A DNA stretch of 64,000 nucleotides, taken from assembly GCF_001293685.1 (NCBI RefSeq), contig NZ_BCAG01000006.1:310001-374000 (forward strand). Direction: 5' to 3'. The stretch is from Desulfatitalea tepidiphila. Its GTDB lineage: Bacteria; Desulfobacterota; Desulfobacteria; Desulfobacterales; Desulfosarcinaceae. A program made the translations under genes and the position numbers. Positions 1 to 9,276 of this stretch are shown here, one piece after another. The notes under the pieces are model-generated. The model ran no database searches, was not told where the DNA came from, and was given only the letters and a program-made list of their open reading frames with translations. Positions within the stretch are counted from its first letter, which is position 1. The number at the start of each line of letters is the position of its first letter.

Positions 1-137
1 GCGGCATCCCTATCTTTGAACAGCGGGATAAAATGGATATCGTGTTCGGCATCATACTGGCCGATGATGGTTTCGTTATTGCCCGGATTCTGTACAGCCA
101 CATAAACCCAGGCATGGGGATCGATCGTCGTGTCCAT
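1..137 (-). CDS. Partial hypothetical protein (N-terminal end)
   Basis: An open frame on the minus strand starts with ATG at 137 and runs off the left edge of the window. The 45 or so visible residues begin MDTTIDPHAWVYVAVQNPG and read like a soluble protein with no signal peptide. There is only a weak purine-rich stretch before the start. I do not recognise the family. It is divergent from the small acidic protein to its right. Confidence 0.5.
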   Translation of the reverse strand, partial: MDTTIDPHAWVYVAVQNPGNNETIIGQYDAEHDIHFIPLFKDRDA

Positions 138-426
138 AGCGGATGTCCCTGACGGTGGTCTTATTGGGTGCCCATCCACAAATGGCCAATGGGTCATTTC
201 CTGGATGGGCTCGCTTTGTTCATGGATAACCGAGGAACGGCAACGGCATCCAACACCCTTGTCTAGTGATCAAAACGTGTCGTAAATCTGGCCTTATATA
301 GAGAATGCGGCCATCACCTGTCAAGAACAGGGATAGGCGTCCAGCCAGGTCATTTTTTCCACGCCATCGGCTCCGAAAGACCGGTCTGCCTACACCATCG
401 GTTTCACAGGGAATGGGAAATAGCGC
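138..426. other. Non-coding spacer at left edge
   Basis: This stretch separates two divergent genes. I see no convincing gene, hairpin or repeat in it. It presumably holds the promoter of the leftward partial gene, but no good match stands out. A rightward promoter follows at 427-454. Confidence 0.4.
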
Positions 427-454
427 TTTACATTTGGCTCGACTTGATTATATT
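427..454 (+). promoter_or_regulatory. Candidate sigma-70 promoter for the acidic-tail protein
   Basis: A TTTACA -35 box at 427-432 and a TATATT -10 box at 449-454 are separated by 16 bases, about 40 bases before the start codon at 494. The match is read from sequence only. Confidence 0.5.
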
Positions 455-493
455 TTTGCGCGGTCGACCGACTGGAAAAACAAGGAGCCACCC

Positions 494-826
494 ATGGAAC
501 AGAGTTTCACCCTGCCCCAAGAGTTGCAGACGTCATTTCAAAGAATTATGCCCTATATGTCGGCCAGGTTGCGAAACGATCAACAGAGCATCGAGGCCAT
601 CGCACTCTATTTGAAACTTGGCGGAGAAAGGCTCGCCAGAATAGCCATCGACGCCTACAATCAGACCCACCGGCTCCAGGATGCCGCCGATCAGAAGCTG
701 CGGCTCGAAGAGACCCTGCTCGCCAAGCAGATGGAAAATGAAAACGACGACGATGACGATGAAGAGGAAGAGGAAGGCGCCGAAAACAATAGTGAAACTG
801 ATGATCCGGACAATGACGGCTATTAG
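494..826 (+). CDS. Small protein with highly acidic C-terminal tail
   Basis: A 110-residue soluble protein of unknown function. The start at 494 is chosen because AAGGAG lies 6 bases upstream; the longer frame from 305 has no ribosome site and would overlap the promoter. The N-terminal two thirds look helical. The last 30 residues are dominated by Asp and Glu, including a long run of alternating acidic residues near positions 85-97, and the protein ends in GY. Acidic tails of this kind occur in nucleic-acid mimic or chaperone-like proteins, but no domain is recognised here. Confidence 0.75.
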   Translation: MEQSFTLPQELQTSFQRIMPYMSARLRNDQQSIEAIALYLKLGGERLARIAIDAYNQTHRLQDAADQKLRLEETLLAKQMENENDDDDDEEEEEGAENNSETDDPDNDGY

Positions 827-856
827 GTCGTCGTCCGGTTTCCGCCGCCTCTTCTA

Positions 857-1834
857 ATGGCCGTCATGCCCCCCAAGCCGGAGAGCCGGGCCGATAACAC
901 CAGCCCCGCCCGATCGACAACAACGCCACTGATTCAAAATCCCACAGAACACAGCGACGCGCCCACACCGGTATTCGCCCATTTAGATGCCGAGCAAGCC
1001 CGGACCTACAGTCTGGTCCTGGCCGCTTCAGGCATCGCGCATGGCCTGTTTCATCGGAATGGACGCTGGTCGATCGGCGTGGCGCGTCAGGACCGTGCGG
1101 GGGCACTACGCGCCATATCCATGTATCGGGCCGAAAACCCAATGGCACCTGATCATGATGCCCCGCATCCGCCGGCGTCACCGCGGTCCATTTCCGCCCT
1201 TTATGTCGGCCTGTTGTTGGTTGTCGTTTATGTGGCCGTGACGACCAGCCGGCAAAAGGATACCTTGATTTCGACCTTTGGCGCCGATGCCCGCCAGATC
1301 GTGGATGGTGATGTCTATCGCTGCGTGACGGCGCTGCTGCTGCATAACGACATTTCCCACCTGCTGGCCAATCTGGTTGGCACGCTTCTCTTCGGCACCT
1401 TGGTGTCCGGCTACTGTGGCTGGGGAATCGGATGGCTTCTGATCGTGCTCTCCGGCGCGCTGGGCAATGGGTTGACCGCTCTTTGGTATGGCGACCAACA
1501 CCTATCCATCGGCGCCTCGACCGGCATCTTCGCGGCCTTGGGAATCTGCGCCGTCATGGCGTTCTGGCGGCGCTACCAACACCACGGTCAAAGAGGACGT
1601 TCGTGGCTCTCGCTGGCCGGTGCGCTGGCCTTGCTGGGCTGGCTGGGCAGCTCACCCCGCAGCGATCTGGCAGCGCATCTGTTCGGGCTGACAGCGGGGT
1701 TCGGCTTTGGCGGCCTCTGCCTATGGGTTCTCGACCGGCCGACGTCCCGGCCGATGCAAACCGGGTCGTTTTTTTTGACCGTCGCTCTTCTGTTGGGAAG
1801 CTGCTGGTGGGGCTATGCCAAAGGGGGCCCTTAA
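857..1834 (+). CDS. Rhomboid family intramembrane serine protease
   Basis: This 325-residue membrane protein should cleave transmembrane segments within the lipid bilayer. About 110 soluble N-terminal residues precede six or so hydrophobic segments. The family hallmarks are visible: HNDISHLLAN at 163-172 (oxyanion His168/Asn172), the nucleophile in GASTG (Ser221) and the catalytic His in AAHLFG (His274). The N-terminal region resembles small sensor-like domains attached to other deltaproteobacterial rhomboids, but I cannot name it firmly. It follows the acidic protein by 30 bases, so the two may be co-transcribed. It converges on map, with only 17 bases between stop codons. Confidence 0.88.
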   Translation: MAVMPPKPESRADNTSPARSTTTPLIQNPTEHSDAPTPVFAHLDAEQARTYSLVLAASGIAHGLFHRNGRWSIGVARQDRAGALRAISMYRAENPMAPDHDAPHPPASPRSISALYVGLLLVVVYVAVTTSRQKDTLISTFGADARQIVDGDVYRCVTALLLHNDISHLLANLVGTLLFGTLVSGYCGWGIGWLLIVLSGALGNGLTALWYGDQHLSIGASTGIFAALGICAVMAFWRRYQHHGQRGRSWLSLAGALALLGWLGSSPRSDLAAHLFGLTAGFGFGGLCLWVLDRPTSRPMQTGSFFLTVALLLGSCWWGYAKGGP

Positions 1835-1851
1835 CCCCTTGGAGACTCTTC

Positions 1852-2742
1852 TTAAAGCGGGTAAGGCGTCAAACTCTCGCATCCGTCGGAGGTGACGAGA
1901 AGGGTCTGCTCGAACTGGGCCGACAGGGAACCATCTTTGGTCACCGCCGTCCACTGATCCTCCAGGATGATCAATTCGAAGGTGCCGAGATTAATCATGG
2001 GTTCGATGGTAAACACCATGCCCGGGACCAGATGTACACCCTGGCCGCGCTGGCCGAAGTGAGCAATCTGCGGCGGTTCGTGGAAATCGAAGCCAACGCC
2101 ATGGCCCACGAAATCTCGCACCACTGAACACCCCTGGGCCTCCGCGTAGGTTTGAATGGCCCAACCGATATCGCCGATCTGGTTGCCCGGTTTCACCATG
2201 CCGATCCCCTCTTTCAGGCTTTGGCGTGCCGTTTCTACAATTCTGTGCGCTTCATGGCTGGGTGTCCCGATGAAAAACGTTTTGTTGGCATCGGCATAAT
2301 AGCCGTCCAGTATGGTGGTCACATCCACATTGACGATATCGCCGTCTTTGAGAACCCGCGGTCCGGGGATACCGTGGCAGATCACCTCGTTGACCGATAC
2401 GCAGACGCTTTTGGGATAACCCCGATAGTTCAGGGGCGCCGGGATCCCCTTGTGCTGAAGGGTGAACTCGTGGACCCAGGTATTGACGTCATCGGTGGTG
2501 ATGCCGGGTTCCAGGCGGCTCTCCACCAGGTCCAGAGTCTCTACGACCAGTCTGCCGGTACGCCGGATACCGGCCACATCGGCTTCCGATTTCAATTTGA
2601 TTTTCGGCATTTCAGGATGGGTGCGGGGACGCGACGGCCCCTCCTTGCCCAGGCAACAATGTTTGTATTTTTTTCCACTACCGCATGGGCAGGGATCGTT
2701 TCGTCCGATTTTTGCGCCTCTGACCGGCTGCTTAACCCTCAC
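1852..2742 (-). CDS. map: Methionine aminopeptidase type I with SEC-C zinc finger
   Basis: This enzyme removes the initiator methionine from nascent proteins in the cytosol. The 296 residues start with a SEC-C metal-binding motif (residues 12-32, [13 protein letters not shown]), followed by the pita-bread peptidase fold. The five metal ligands are in place: Asp140 (NVDVT), Asp151 (DANKTF), His214 (GHGVG), Glu247 (TIEPM) and Glu278 (QFEQT), plus the substrate-contacting His123. The SEC-C extension is a known variant in proteobacteria and may help ribosome or partner binding. It appears monocistronic. Confidence 0.95.
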   Translation of the reverse strand: MRVKQPVRGAKIGRNDPCPCGSGKKYKHCCLGKEGPSRPRTHPEMPKIKLKSEADVAGIRRTGRLVVETLDLVESRLEPGITTDDVNTWVHEFTLQHKGIPAPLNYRGYPKSVCVSVNEVICHGIPGPRVLKDGDIVNVDVTTILDGYYADANKTFFIGTPSHEAHRIVETARQSLKEGIGMVKPGNQIGDIGWAIQTYAEAQGCSVVRDFVGHGVGFDFHEPPQIAHFGQRGQGVHLVPGMVFTIEPMINLGTFELIILEDQWTAVTKDGSLSAQFEQTLLVTSDGCESLTPYPL

Positions 2743-3201
2743 GTTTCACCTATCGTTGTCTATTTGACATTCTGGGAGGTTATCCCGATCGTCGAACCAA
2801 CTTATACCCATCCCCCCATGGTGTCAATGTGCAGGGAAATAAGGTCGACGACCCGTTGGACCAACAATTCTAACTGAAAATGTTCACCCTGAAGGGCATG
2901 CTTTACAACAGGTGACGGCGTCGAAAAAAGATATGTGATACAAGATCTCGCATCGCAACGGACATGGCAGGCGTGGGTGGAGCACGTGGCCAGGGCCACG
3001 TGAGCCTGCAGTCTTAGAGCCAGTTAAATGCAAACGGCGGACAACCGGCCCAGGCTGTTTGAGCGCAGCGAGTTTCTGGACCGCCCGCCGGCATTTTGCT
3101 GTCTCTTGACCGCTTGGCGTGTGGCATCGGCCACCTGTCCCATCCACGCCGGGTTTGATGAACAGCATTCAGTTAGCATCCCTGCCGTTCGACCTGGGCG
3201 G
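2743..3201. other. Long non-coding spacer with a hairpin
   Basis: About 460 bases between map (leftward) and the next rightward gene. Short open frames on both strands lack ribosome sites and codon structure. The clearest structure is an 8-base-pair hairpin at 2983-3002 (CACGTGGC, loop CAGG, GCCACGTG). It has no T tract, so it is not a typical terminator. Nothing else is supported here. Confidence 0.45.
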
Positions 3202-3243
3202 TAGACAATTTCATTCCTTGAGGGTATATAAAACCGACCCTCA
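3202..3243 (+). promoter_or_regulatory. Promoter with overlapping inverted repeat
   Basis: TAGACA at 3202-3207 and TATATA at 3225-3230 are 17 bases apart, a good sigma-70-like spacing. A perfect 7-base inverted repeat (TGAGGGT at 3219-3225, ACCCTCA at 3237-3243) brackets the -10 box, the position expected for a repressor operator. It lies 37 bases upstream of the duplicated-Cys-motif gene. Confidence 0.55.
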
Positions 3244-3279
3244 CCTATATCTCATGAAACAAGGAGGCCTGGGTTCAGA

Positions 3280-3597
3280 ATGGATCAAGATTGGGAAGAC
3301 CGGATATTGTGCAGCGACGAGAGCTGTATCGGCGTGATCGGCCCCGATGGTCGCTGCAAAGAGTGTGGTCGGCCGTATGAAGGAGAGCTGCCCGGCACCG
3401 TTTCAACCACGCCACGTGCCGCAGAAGACGAGGAGCAAAGACAGCAAGACTCGGATATCGATGATCACCCTGCGCCGGATGACGAGACGGCCGCCTCCGA
3501 CGATGAATGGGCACAACGCAGACTGTGCACAGATGAAAACTGTATCGGCGTCATCGGACCGGACGGCCGCTGCAAGGAGTGCGGCAAGCCCGCCTAA
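3280..3597 (+). CDS. Small protein with duplicated zinc-ribbon-like Cys motif
   Basis: A 105-residue soluble protein with a strong ribosome site (AAGGAGG, 12 bases before the start). It contains two near-identical modules, residues about 6-30 and 79-104, each reading LC-(S/T)-D-(E)[16 protein letters not shown]. The four cysteines of each module could hold a zinc ion, as in a knuckle or ribbon. The modules are joined by an acidic, Asp/Glu-rich linker of about 45 residues. I know no firm function; similar small proteins with one or more IGxDGRCxxC modules occur in deltaproteobacteria. Its stop codon overlaps that of the convergent sigma-54 activator. Confidence 0.8.
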   Translation: MDQDWEDRILCSDESCIGVIGPDGRCKECGRPYEGELPGTVSTTPRAAEDEEQRQQDSDIDDHPAPDDETAASDDEWAQRRLCTDENCIGVIGPDGRCKECGKPA

Positions 3598-5132
3598 CGG
3601 TAATGGCTGTATTGAACACCATAGCGTTTGGCCTTATAGGCGAACTTTCGGACCGTCGTCTTCAACACCTTGGCGGCCTCGGTAATGTTTCCCCGCGTAT
3701 TTTTCAAGGCATCGATGATCATCTCTCTTTCCAGGTTGGCGACGGCATCCTCCAGGGAGAGTTCGGGCAGCGTGTCGGATTCCTTTCCCGTTTGCAGGGT
3801 GGGCGGCAGATGGTAGCTGTGAATGACACCGCCGTCGCATAACAGCACGGAACGCTCGATGCAGTTTTCCAATTCGCGCACATTGCCCGGCCAGTGGTAA
3901 TCCATCAGCATGTCGATGGCCGGTGTTGAAAACCGTTTGATATCCTTGCCGTTTTCTTTGCCGTACTTTTCGAGAAAAAAATCGGCGAGCAGAAGAATGT
4001 CGGTCTTGCGCTCCCGCAAGGGCGGCATGTATATGGGAAAGACGTTGAGCCGGTAATAGAGATCCCCGCGAAATGAACCATCTTCGACCGCCTTTTCAAG
4101 ATTCTTGTTGGTGGCGGCCACTATCCGCACATCGACCTTGATAGTCCGCTGACCGCCGACCCGTTCAAACTCCTTTTCCTGGAGCACGCGCAACAGATTA
4201 GCCTGCACATCCAGGCCGATGGAGCCGATCTCATCCAGAAAAAGGGTTCCCTTGTGGGCCAACTCGAACTTGCCCAGCTTCTGTTTGATAGCCCCCGTAA
4301 AGGCCCCCTTCTCGTGGCCGAAGAGTTCGCTTTCGATCAGATTGGCCGGAATGGCGGCACAGTTCACCTTGATAAACGGCCCCTTGGCCCTTGGGCTGTT
4401 GTAATGGACCGAATTGGCCACCAGTTCCTTGCCGGTGCCGCTCTCCCCGCGCACCAGGACCGTGGCGCTGCTCTTGCACACCTGGGAGATCATCTGGAAC
4501 ACTTCGCGCATCTTGTTGCTGTTGCCGACGATATTCGTCACGCGGTACTTGTTTTCCAGCTCGTCGCGCAGCCGTTTGTTTTCTGCGCGCAGTTGCTCTT
4601 TTTCCCGCCGGATGGTTTCTAAATTGATCACGTGCTGAGCGATCATCGTGGCCACTACGGAGAGCAGTTTCTGGCCATCCTTGAGGGAATAGTGCTGATC
4701 ATATGGGCGGTCCACGCTCAGGGCGCCGACCACCTGGTTGCCCTTTTTGACTGGAACGCAGATAAATGAAAGCTCCTCGTAATCCTTCAATTTCTTACGC
4801 ACGGCGGTGCGGTCCAGAAACATGGGCTCCTCGCTGATTTTGGGGATCGCCACGGCCTTGCCCGTTTGAATCACCCGGCCGGTGATGCCCTCACCCAATT
4901 TATACTTGACGCGCTCGATGGTGCTCAAGGACAGGTGGTGGGCCACCTCGATATTGATTTCGTTGTGCAGCGGGTCAAGGATCGAGACCGTGCCGCGCAC
5001 CATGTTCATCGAACTGGACAGGATATCCAAGACTTTATATAAAGATTTTTTCAGTTCCAGATGCTCGTTGAGGGCCTGGCTGATCTCGTATAAAAGGGTG
5101 ATTTCCTCGATGGGTTTCATCTGACTGACCAC
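3594..5132 (-). CDS. Sigma-54-dependent activator, GAF-AAA+-Fis type
   Basis: A 512-residue enhancer-binding protein that remodels RNA polymerase-sigma54 using ATP. In order: a GAF sensor domain (about 20-170), a short coiled coil, then the AAA+ domain with Walker A GESGTGKE and the sigma54-contacting loop GAFTGA. A C-terminal Fis-type helix-turn-helix ([19 protein letters not shown]) ends the protein. The frame opens at a GTG at 5132, but ATG at 5120 is equally possible; neither has a strong ribosome site. The architecture resembles NifA, but there are no nitrogen-fixation genes nearby, so the regulon is unknown. It is divergent from dinB with only about 65 bases between them. Confidence 0.9.
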   Translation of the reverse strand: MVSQMKPIEEITLLYEISQALNEHLELKKSLYKVLDILSSSMNMVRGTVSILDPLHNEINIEVAHHLSLSTIERVKYKLGEGITGRVIQTGKAVAIPKISEEPMFLDRTAVRKKLKDYEELSFICVPVKKGNQVVGALSVDRPYDQHYSLKDGQKLLSVVATMIAQHVINLETIRREKEQLRAENKRLRDELENKYRVTNIVGNSNKMREVFQMISQVCKSSATVLVRGESGTGKELVANSVHYNSPRAKGPFIKVNCAAIPANLIESELFGHEKGAFTGAIKQKLGKFELAHKGTLFLDEIGSIGLDVQANLLRVLQEKEFERVGGQRTIKVDVRIVAATNKNLEKAVEDGSFRGDLYYRLNVFPIYMPPLRERKTDILLLADFFLEKYGKENGKDIKRFSTPAIDMLMDYHWPGNVRELENCIERSVLLCDGGVIHSYHLPPTLQTGKESDTLPELSLEDAVANLEREMIIDALKNTRGNITEAAKVLKTTVRKFAYKAKRYGVQYSHYR

Positions 5133-5182
5133 TCGCGTTCATGAGGTTAACAACAAATCTGCCGTCACGGCCCCACACCATA

Positions 5183-5192
5183 ACAAATTTGT
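5183..5192. promoter_or_regulatory. Palindrome in the sigma54 activator-dinB divergent promoter region
   Basis: ACAAATTTGT is a perfect 10-base palindrome that ends 5 bases before the dinB start codon. It sits in the short gap between two divergent genes and could be an operator or simply AT-rich promoter DNA. It does not resemble a standard LexA box. Confidence 0.3.
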
Positions 5193-5197
5193 AACAA

Positions 5198-6379
5198 ATG
5201 GCAAGCACAACTGTCCTTCATATCGACATGGATGCCTTTTTTGCCTCCGTGGAGCAACTCGATGACCCGGCCTTGCTCGGCCGTTGCGTGGTGGTGGGTG
5301 GTTCGCATCGCGGTGTGGTGGCGGCGGCCAGCTATGAGGCACGCAAATTCGGCATCCATTCGGCCATGCCGATGTTTCAGGCGCTCCGACGATGTCCGCA
5401 CCTGATTGTCGTGCCGCCTCGCCGCAAGCGGTATAGTGAACTTTCACGACACATCATGGATATCCTCCGTTCGTTCAGCCCCCTGGTGGAACCGATTTCC
5501 ATCGATGAGGCCTATATGGATATCGGCGGTTGCCAGAGGCTGCACGGCACGCCGCGGGAAACCGCTTTGGCCATAAAAAACCGAATTCACGGCCAAACCC
5601 GTCTCACCTGCTCGGTGGGTATCGCTCCCAACAAATTCATTGCCAAAATCGCTTCGGACCTGCGCAAGCCCGATGGGCTGACCGAAATCACCCCGGATCA
5701 AGTGGCCTCGTTTATCGACGCGCTGCCCATCGGCAAGGTGCCCGGCGTGGGACACCACGCCCTGCAGATCCTGAACGACTGCGGCATCTACACCCTGGGG
5801 CAGGTGCGCCTGTTTTCCATTGACCAACTGGTCAGACGACTGGGCAAGTTCGGATACCGCCTGGCGGCCCTGGCCAGCGGCCGGGACGACTCACCGGTGA
5901 TTCCCGAAAGCGAGGCCAAATCGATCAGCAGCGAAACGACATTGGCGCAGGACACACGGGACCGCAACACCCTGGCCGGCCATCTGCTGGAACACGCCGA
6001 AAAGGTGGCCCACCAGCTCAGGCGTCATGACATGCGAGCACGCACGGTCACACTGATACTGAAGACGTCCGATTTCAAACGCCATACCCGTAGCCAGACA
6101 CTGGCGCGTCCGGTGCAGGCATCGGAAGCCATCTATCAAACCGCCATCAGCCTGTTGAACGACTTCGTGCTGAGCCAGGATGTACGCCTGATCGGTGTCG
6201 GCACCGGCGGCCTGCAGCCCGCGTCGCAACCTGTGCAGCAATCCCTTTTCCCCGAGAGCCATGGCCATTCAGGCGTTCGATGGGAGAAGGTGGACCGCGC
6301 CATCGACGCCATTGCCGAAAGGTATGGTGAACGAACAATCCGACGGGGTACGCTGGCTGGGGATAAGGGCGAGGATTGA
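5198..6379 (+). CDS. dinB: DNA polymerase IV (Y-family translesion polymerase)
   Basis: This error-prone polymerase bypasses DNA lesions. The 393 residues match the family in length and order. The palm motif HIDMDAFFASVEQ is near the N-terminus and holds the first metal-binding Asp; SIDEAYMDI near residue 105 holds the catalytic Asp-Glu pair. SVGIAPNKFIAKIASDLRKP follows, then a helix-hairpin-helix thumb (GKVPGVG) and the little-finger domain. No clamp-binding motif is obvious, although QQSLFP near the end (residues 347-352) fits the QxxLF beta-clamp consensus loosely. No ribosome site is visible, so the start rests on family alignment. Confidence 0.95.
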   Translation: MASTTVLHIDMDAFFASVEQLDDPALLGRCVVVGGSHRGVVAAASYEARKFGIHSAMPMFQALRRCPHLIVVPPRRKRYSELSRHIMDILRSFSPLVEPISIDEAYMDIGGCQRLHGTPRETALAIKNRIHGQTRLTCSVGIAPNKFIAKIASDLRKPDGLTEITPDQVASFIDALPIGKVPGVGHHALQILNDCGIYTLGQVRLFSIDQLVRRLGKFGYRLAALASGRDDSPVIPESEAKSISSETTLAQDTRDRNTLAGHLLEHAEKVAHQLRRHDMRARTVTLILKTSDFKRHTRSQTLARPVQASEAIYQTAISLLNDFVLSQDVRLIGVGTGGLQPASQPVQQSLFPESHGHSGVRWEKVDRAIDAIAERYGERTIRRGTLAGDKGED

Positions 6380-6387
6380 AGGCCCGG

Positions 6388-7287
6388 TCAAGGGGATGAG
6401 GTCCGATCCAACTCGAAAAGATAACGCACGCCGCTTTTCAGCATGGTCATCAAAATCAAGCCGAAGAACAGCGGGAACAGAATGCAATCGAACAAGTAGG
6501 CGGCGATCAATTTGAGCGTCGTGGCGGCCAGATGCTCGGTTTCCAGCTTGAGAAAGGCGGCCAGGGCTTTTACTTCACGGCCCATTTTGGATATTTTACC
6601 CTTAAAATCAAAGGGAGAGGTCTCATCCGCATCCTCGCCCTCCGGGAAAAAACGCCTATACAGCCCCTCTGGAGAGAGGGTGGAACCCAATGTTTCGAAT
6701 TGGGCCTGGGAACTGTCGTGCAGGGGTTGGGTAATCCGCTGGGATATCAGTGAGGCGCCTGAAATGGTCAGCGGTAGCAGCAGATAGAGTGCCAGACATA
6801 GGGTAGCGGTGAAACGAACGCCTGCCTTGAGGATCGCGTGTCTTTGAAAGCGCCGCGGCCAGAGGCCGGCGGCCAGCCAGGCGGTAATCCACATCACTAG
6901 GAACAAGGCCAGGGCCCAGTGATCGACCAAGGCGAGGCCCTGTAACGCCAACTGCATCAAGGCAATCACGCTGGCCCCGGCCATGGCCGCTCGCCAGGCG
7001 ATGTCCACGTAATCGTATACCGGCTGAACCACATCGCCCAGCTCGACGTTAACCCCTACACCCACCGAAGATCCCTCGACAATTGCCAGGCCGCTCTTAA
7101 TCCCCGAAAGAATCATAAACCCGGCCAGCGCACTGTCGAATGCACGGTCGAGATAGCGGGTGTTGGTTTCCGTCAGCCGGTTCAACCCACACCACCCCAG
7201 CCCTCGATCGATCACCCCTCGGGCAGCCAACACGATGGCCGCCAGCAAAAGGATGGTGACGAGCGTTCTTTTTATCCATTGGGGCAT
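6388..7287 (-). CDS. Hypothetical multi-spanning membrane protein
   Basis: A 299-residue inner-membrane protein of unknown function. It starts with one hydrophobic segment (residues 8-24) and then has a short soluble region. Three or four more membrane segments fall between about 95 and 185, followed by a polar stretch of about 70 residues with charged repeats, and a final hydrophobic segment near 262-285. It lies 15 bases downstream of the small winged-helix-like gene on the same strand, suggesting one transcript. It converges on dinB with 8 bases between stops. Confidence 0.75.
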   Translation of the reverse strand: MPQWIKRTLVTILLLAAIVLAARGVIDRGLGWCGLNRLTETNTRYLDRAFDSALAGFMILSGIKSGLAIVEGSSVGVGVNVELGDVVQPVYDYVDIAWRAAMAGASVIALMQLALQGLALVDHWALALFLVMWITAWLAAGLWPRRFQRHAILKAGVRFTATLCLALYLLLPLTISGASLISQRITQPLHDSSQAQFETLGSTLSPEGLYRRFFPEGEDADETSPFDFKGKISKMGREVKALAAFLKLETEHLAATTLKLIAAYLFDCILFPLFFGLILMTMLKSGVRYLFELDRTSSP

Positions 7288-7302
7288 GGGTCTTGTTTAA
7301 TT

Positions 7303-7554
7303 CTAATGGATTAGGTTGGCCCCCTTTTCCGTAAGCTTCAGCCTCGGAATGGCACCCTTCATCTCGTATTTCACAAATCCCTTGGCGGCCAATTGTTTGA
7401 TTGCCTTTTCAAAGTCTTTTTTCTCGTACCCGTTTAAAAAAGGCAAATATTCCTCGACAAGCCAGTTTTCCGGAAGCGTGTCGTTCTCTTCGCCTTCAAT
7501 GGCCCTGAATTGATCCAATATGTCCTTCTTGATATCTTTGATCCCTCTGCTCAT
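7303..7554 (-). CDS. Small winged-helix-like protein
   Basis: An 83-residue protein whose second half (FEKAIKQLAAKGFVKYEMKG, then a basic turn and LKLTEKGANLIH) has the pattern of the recognition helix and wing of winged-helix DNA-binding domains. The N-terminal part is helical and charged. No enzymatic residues are seen. It is likely co-transcribed with the membrane protein downstream. The DNA-binding role is inferred from the pattern only. Confidence 0.65.
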   Translation of the reverse strand: MSRGIKDIKKDILDQFRAIEGEENDTLPENWLVEEYLPFLNGYEKKDFEKAIKQLAAKGFVKYEMKGAIPRLKLTEKGANLIH

Positions 7555-7844
7555 CGCCCATCCTCACGATTGATATGGAATGAACTCGATTTTCGCCCGC
7601 CGATGCTTGAACACAACCGGTCATTACGGCGATCGAAAAGCGTAAACGCACTTTTCCGCCCATCTGTCCGGATCGATGTCGACGGGCGTTCTTTTGCCTC
7701 TTCGTTGTGGCCTTGAACCATCCGGCACTTTTTCAATGCACCGTAAGTTAACGCATTTTAGTCGCTTTACAAGCGTCTGCCCTACATTGATTCGGTCCTC
7801 ATTCAGGATGGATGACATGGTGCCCGGGCAGGAGGCGCCGGTCT

Positions 7845-9083
7845 TTAACAAGCTTCCTCTGTATAGCGCTTCTGGATGGATCGCAGCATCTCGTAGCGAC
7901 TGAAAAAAATCTCGACCAGTTCGGGATCAAAATGGGTGCCGGCGTTTTTCTCGATCTGTTCACGAATGTCGCTTTCATCCCAAGCCTCTTTGTAAGTCCG
8001 CTTGGTACTTAGGGCATCGAAAACATCGGCCAGCGCCACGATACGACCGAACAGGGGGATTTCGTTGCCCTGTTTGCCGCGGACGCTGCCATCGGGCAGC
8101 GTATATCCCTTGATCGCAAGGCCGGTGCGGAAATCGACATGGCCGGGATAGCCCTTGCCGTCCCATCGCTCGTGGTGATTCAGGGCCACGATACCGGCCG
8201 CCTCGTCAAAATCCGATTGCTGCTGCTCGAACAGGCGCGCACCCTGGATCGTGTGCTGTTTCATGTCTTCATACTCGTCGGCATTCAACCGCGCCGGCTT
8301 TTTTAGAATCAGGTCCGAGGTCGCCACCTTGCCCACATCGTGAAGCATGGCGGCCATGCGCAGAACGTCACGGCTTTTGTCGATCACTTTATGGTCGATG
8401 TGATGCCGCAGGGCCCACTGCTCGTAGATTTCCACCGCAAAGCCGGCTACCCGATTGACATGAGGACCGGTCTCGCGCGGGTCGCGCATTTCGGCCATTC
8501 GGATCATGCGAAGAATCAGGGCGCGGGTCATCTGGGCGCGTTCCAGGGCAACGGCCGCTACCGATGCGAAATGGTGCATCATCAGTTCGTCCCGATGGGA
8601 AAATTCGGTGATGCGCCCTTCGTCATCCTGGGTGTTGATAATCTGCAGTATACCCAAAATATTACGATTGCTGTTCTCCAGGGGGATGGTCAGGACCGAT
8701 TGGGTCTTATATCCCGCGGTTTCATCGAACCGCTTGCTGAAGCGGTACGGCAGGGTGGCCTCGAGGCGGTACACGTCCCGGATATTCAAGGTGCGCCCCG
8801 TGGCAGCGACATATCCGGCGATGCTTTTGGTATCGATGGGGATCTTGAAGGTCGAGTAGATCAGTTTTTCATTTCTGGGAAGCTTCTTCTGAAGGGTATC
8901 GTTCTGGGTGTATGAGAAGTTGAGCCAGTCCTCCTGGCGGATATAGATCGATCCGGCATCGGCATTGGCGAATTGGCGCGCGCGGGTCAAGACGCGTTCC
9001 ATGAGGATGTCCAGATCGTTGATCTGGCTCAACTCGATCCCCAGACGCGTCAGACTGTCCAGTTTTTCCTGCTCGGTCAACAT
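7845..9083 (-). CDS. GAF-HD-GYP domain protein, cyclic-di-GMP phosphodiesterase
   Basis: A predicted cytosolic enzyme that degrades cyclic-di-GMP. The start at 9083 (MLTEQEKL) is preferred because GAGGGGG lies upstream; a longer frame to 9152 has no ribosome site. A GAF domain (about 20-190) precedes the HD-GYP domain. The HD pair is in MLHDVGKV and the signature is HHERWDGKGYPGH, so the metal ligands and the GYP segment are intact and activity is expected. An insertion containing RGKQGNEIPLFGRIVALADVFDAL carries the later conserved Asp. It lies downstream of the PhoR/PhoB-like pair but with its own spacing. Confidence 0.9.
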   Translation of the reverse strand: MLTEQEKLDSLTRLGIELSQINDLDILMERVLTRARQFANADAGSIYIRQEDWLNFSYTQNDTLQKKLPRNEKLIYSTFKIPIDTKSIAGYVAATGRTLNIRDVYRLEATLPYRFSKRFDETAGYKTQSVLTIPLENSNRNILGILQIINTQDDEGRITEFSHRDELMMHHFASVAAVALERAQMTRALILRMIRMAEMRDPRETGPHVNRVAGFAVEIYEQWALRHHIDHKVIDKSRDVLRMAAMLHDVGKVATSDLILKKPARLNADEYEDMKQHTIQGARLFEQQQSDFDEAAGIVALNHHERWDGKGYPGHVDFRTGLAIKGYTLPDGSVRGKQGNEIPLFGRIVALADVFDALSTKRTYKEAWDESDIREQIEKNAGTHFDPELVEIFFSRYEMLRSIQKRYTEEAC

Positions 9084-9276
9084 CCGGTGTCGCCCCCTCG
9101 GTGCCGGGCTGTCGGAATTTTCACAGGCAACGGGGAGGGTCGGATCGACCATTGTACCCGCACTACCGCCAACCGGTTTGGATTTGCAACCATATCAAAC
9201 CGTTGCAATAACGTCAAGCGCCAAATGAGTGAGGGGCCGAAAAATAGGATGCGACATCCGCCGTTGGCCGATCGCA

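Noticed and set aside
5133-5197. LexA box in front of dinB
   Set aside because: The palindrome ACAAATTTGT does not match a LexA consensus such as CTGT-N8-ACAG.
9084-9152. N-terminal extension of the HD-GYP protein
   Set aside because: It has no ribosome site, while the ATG at 9083 has GAGGGGG upstream.
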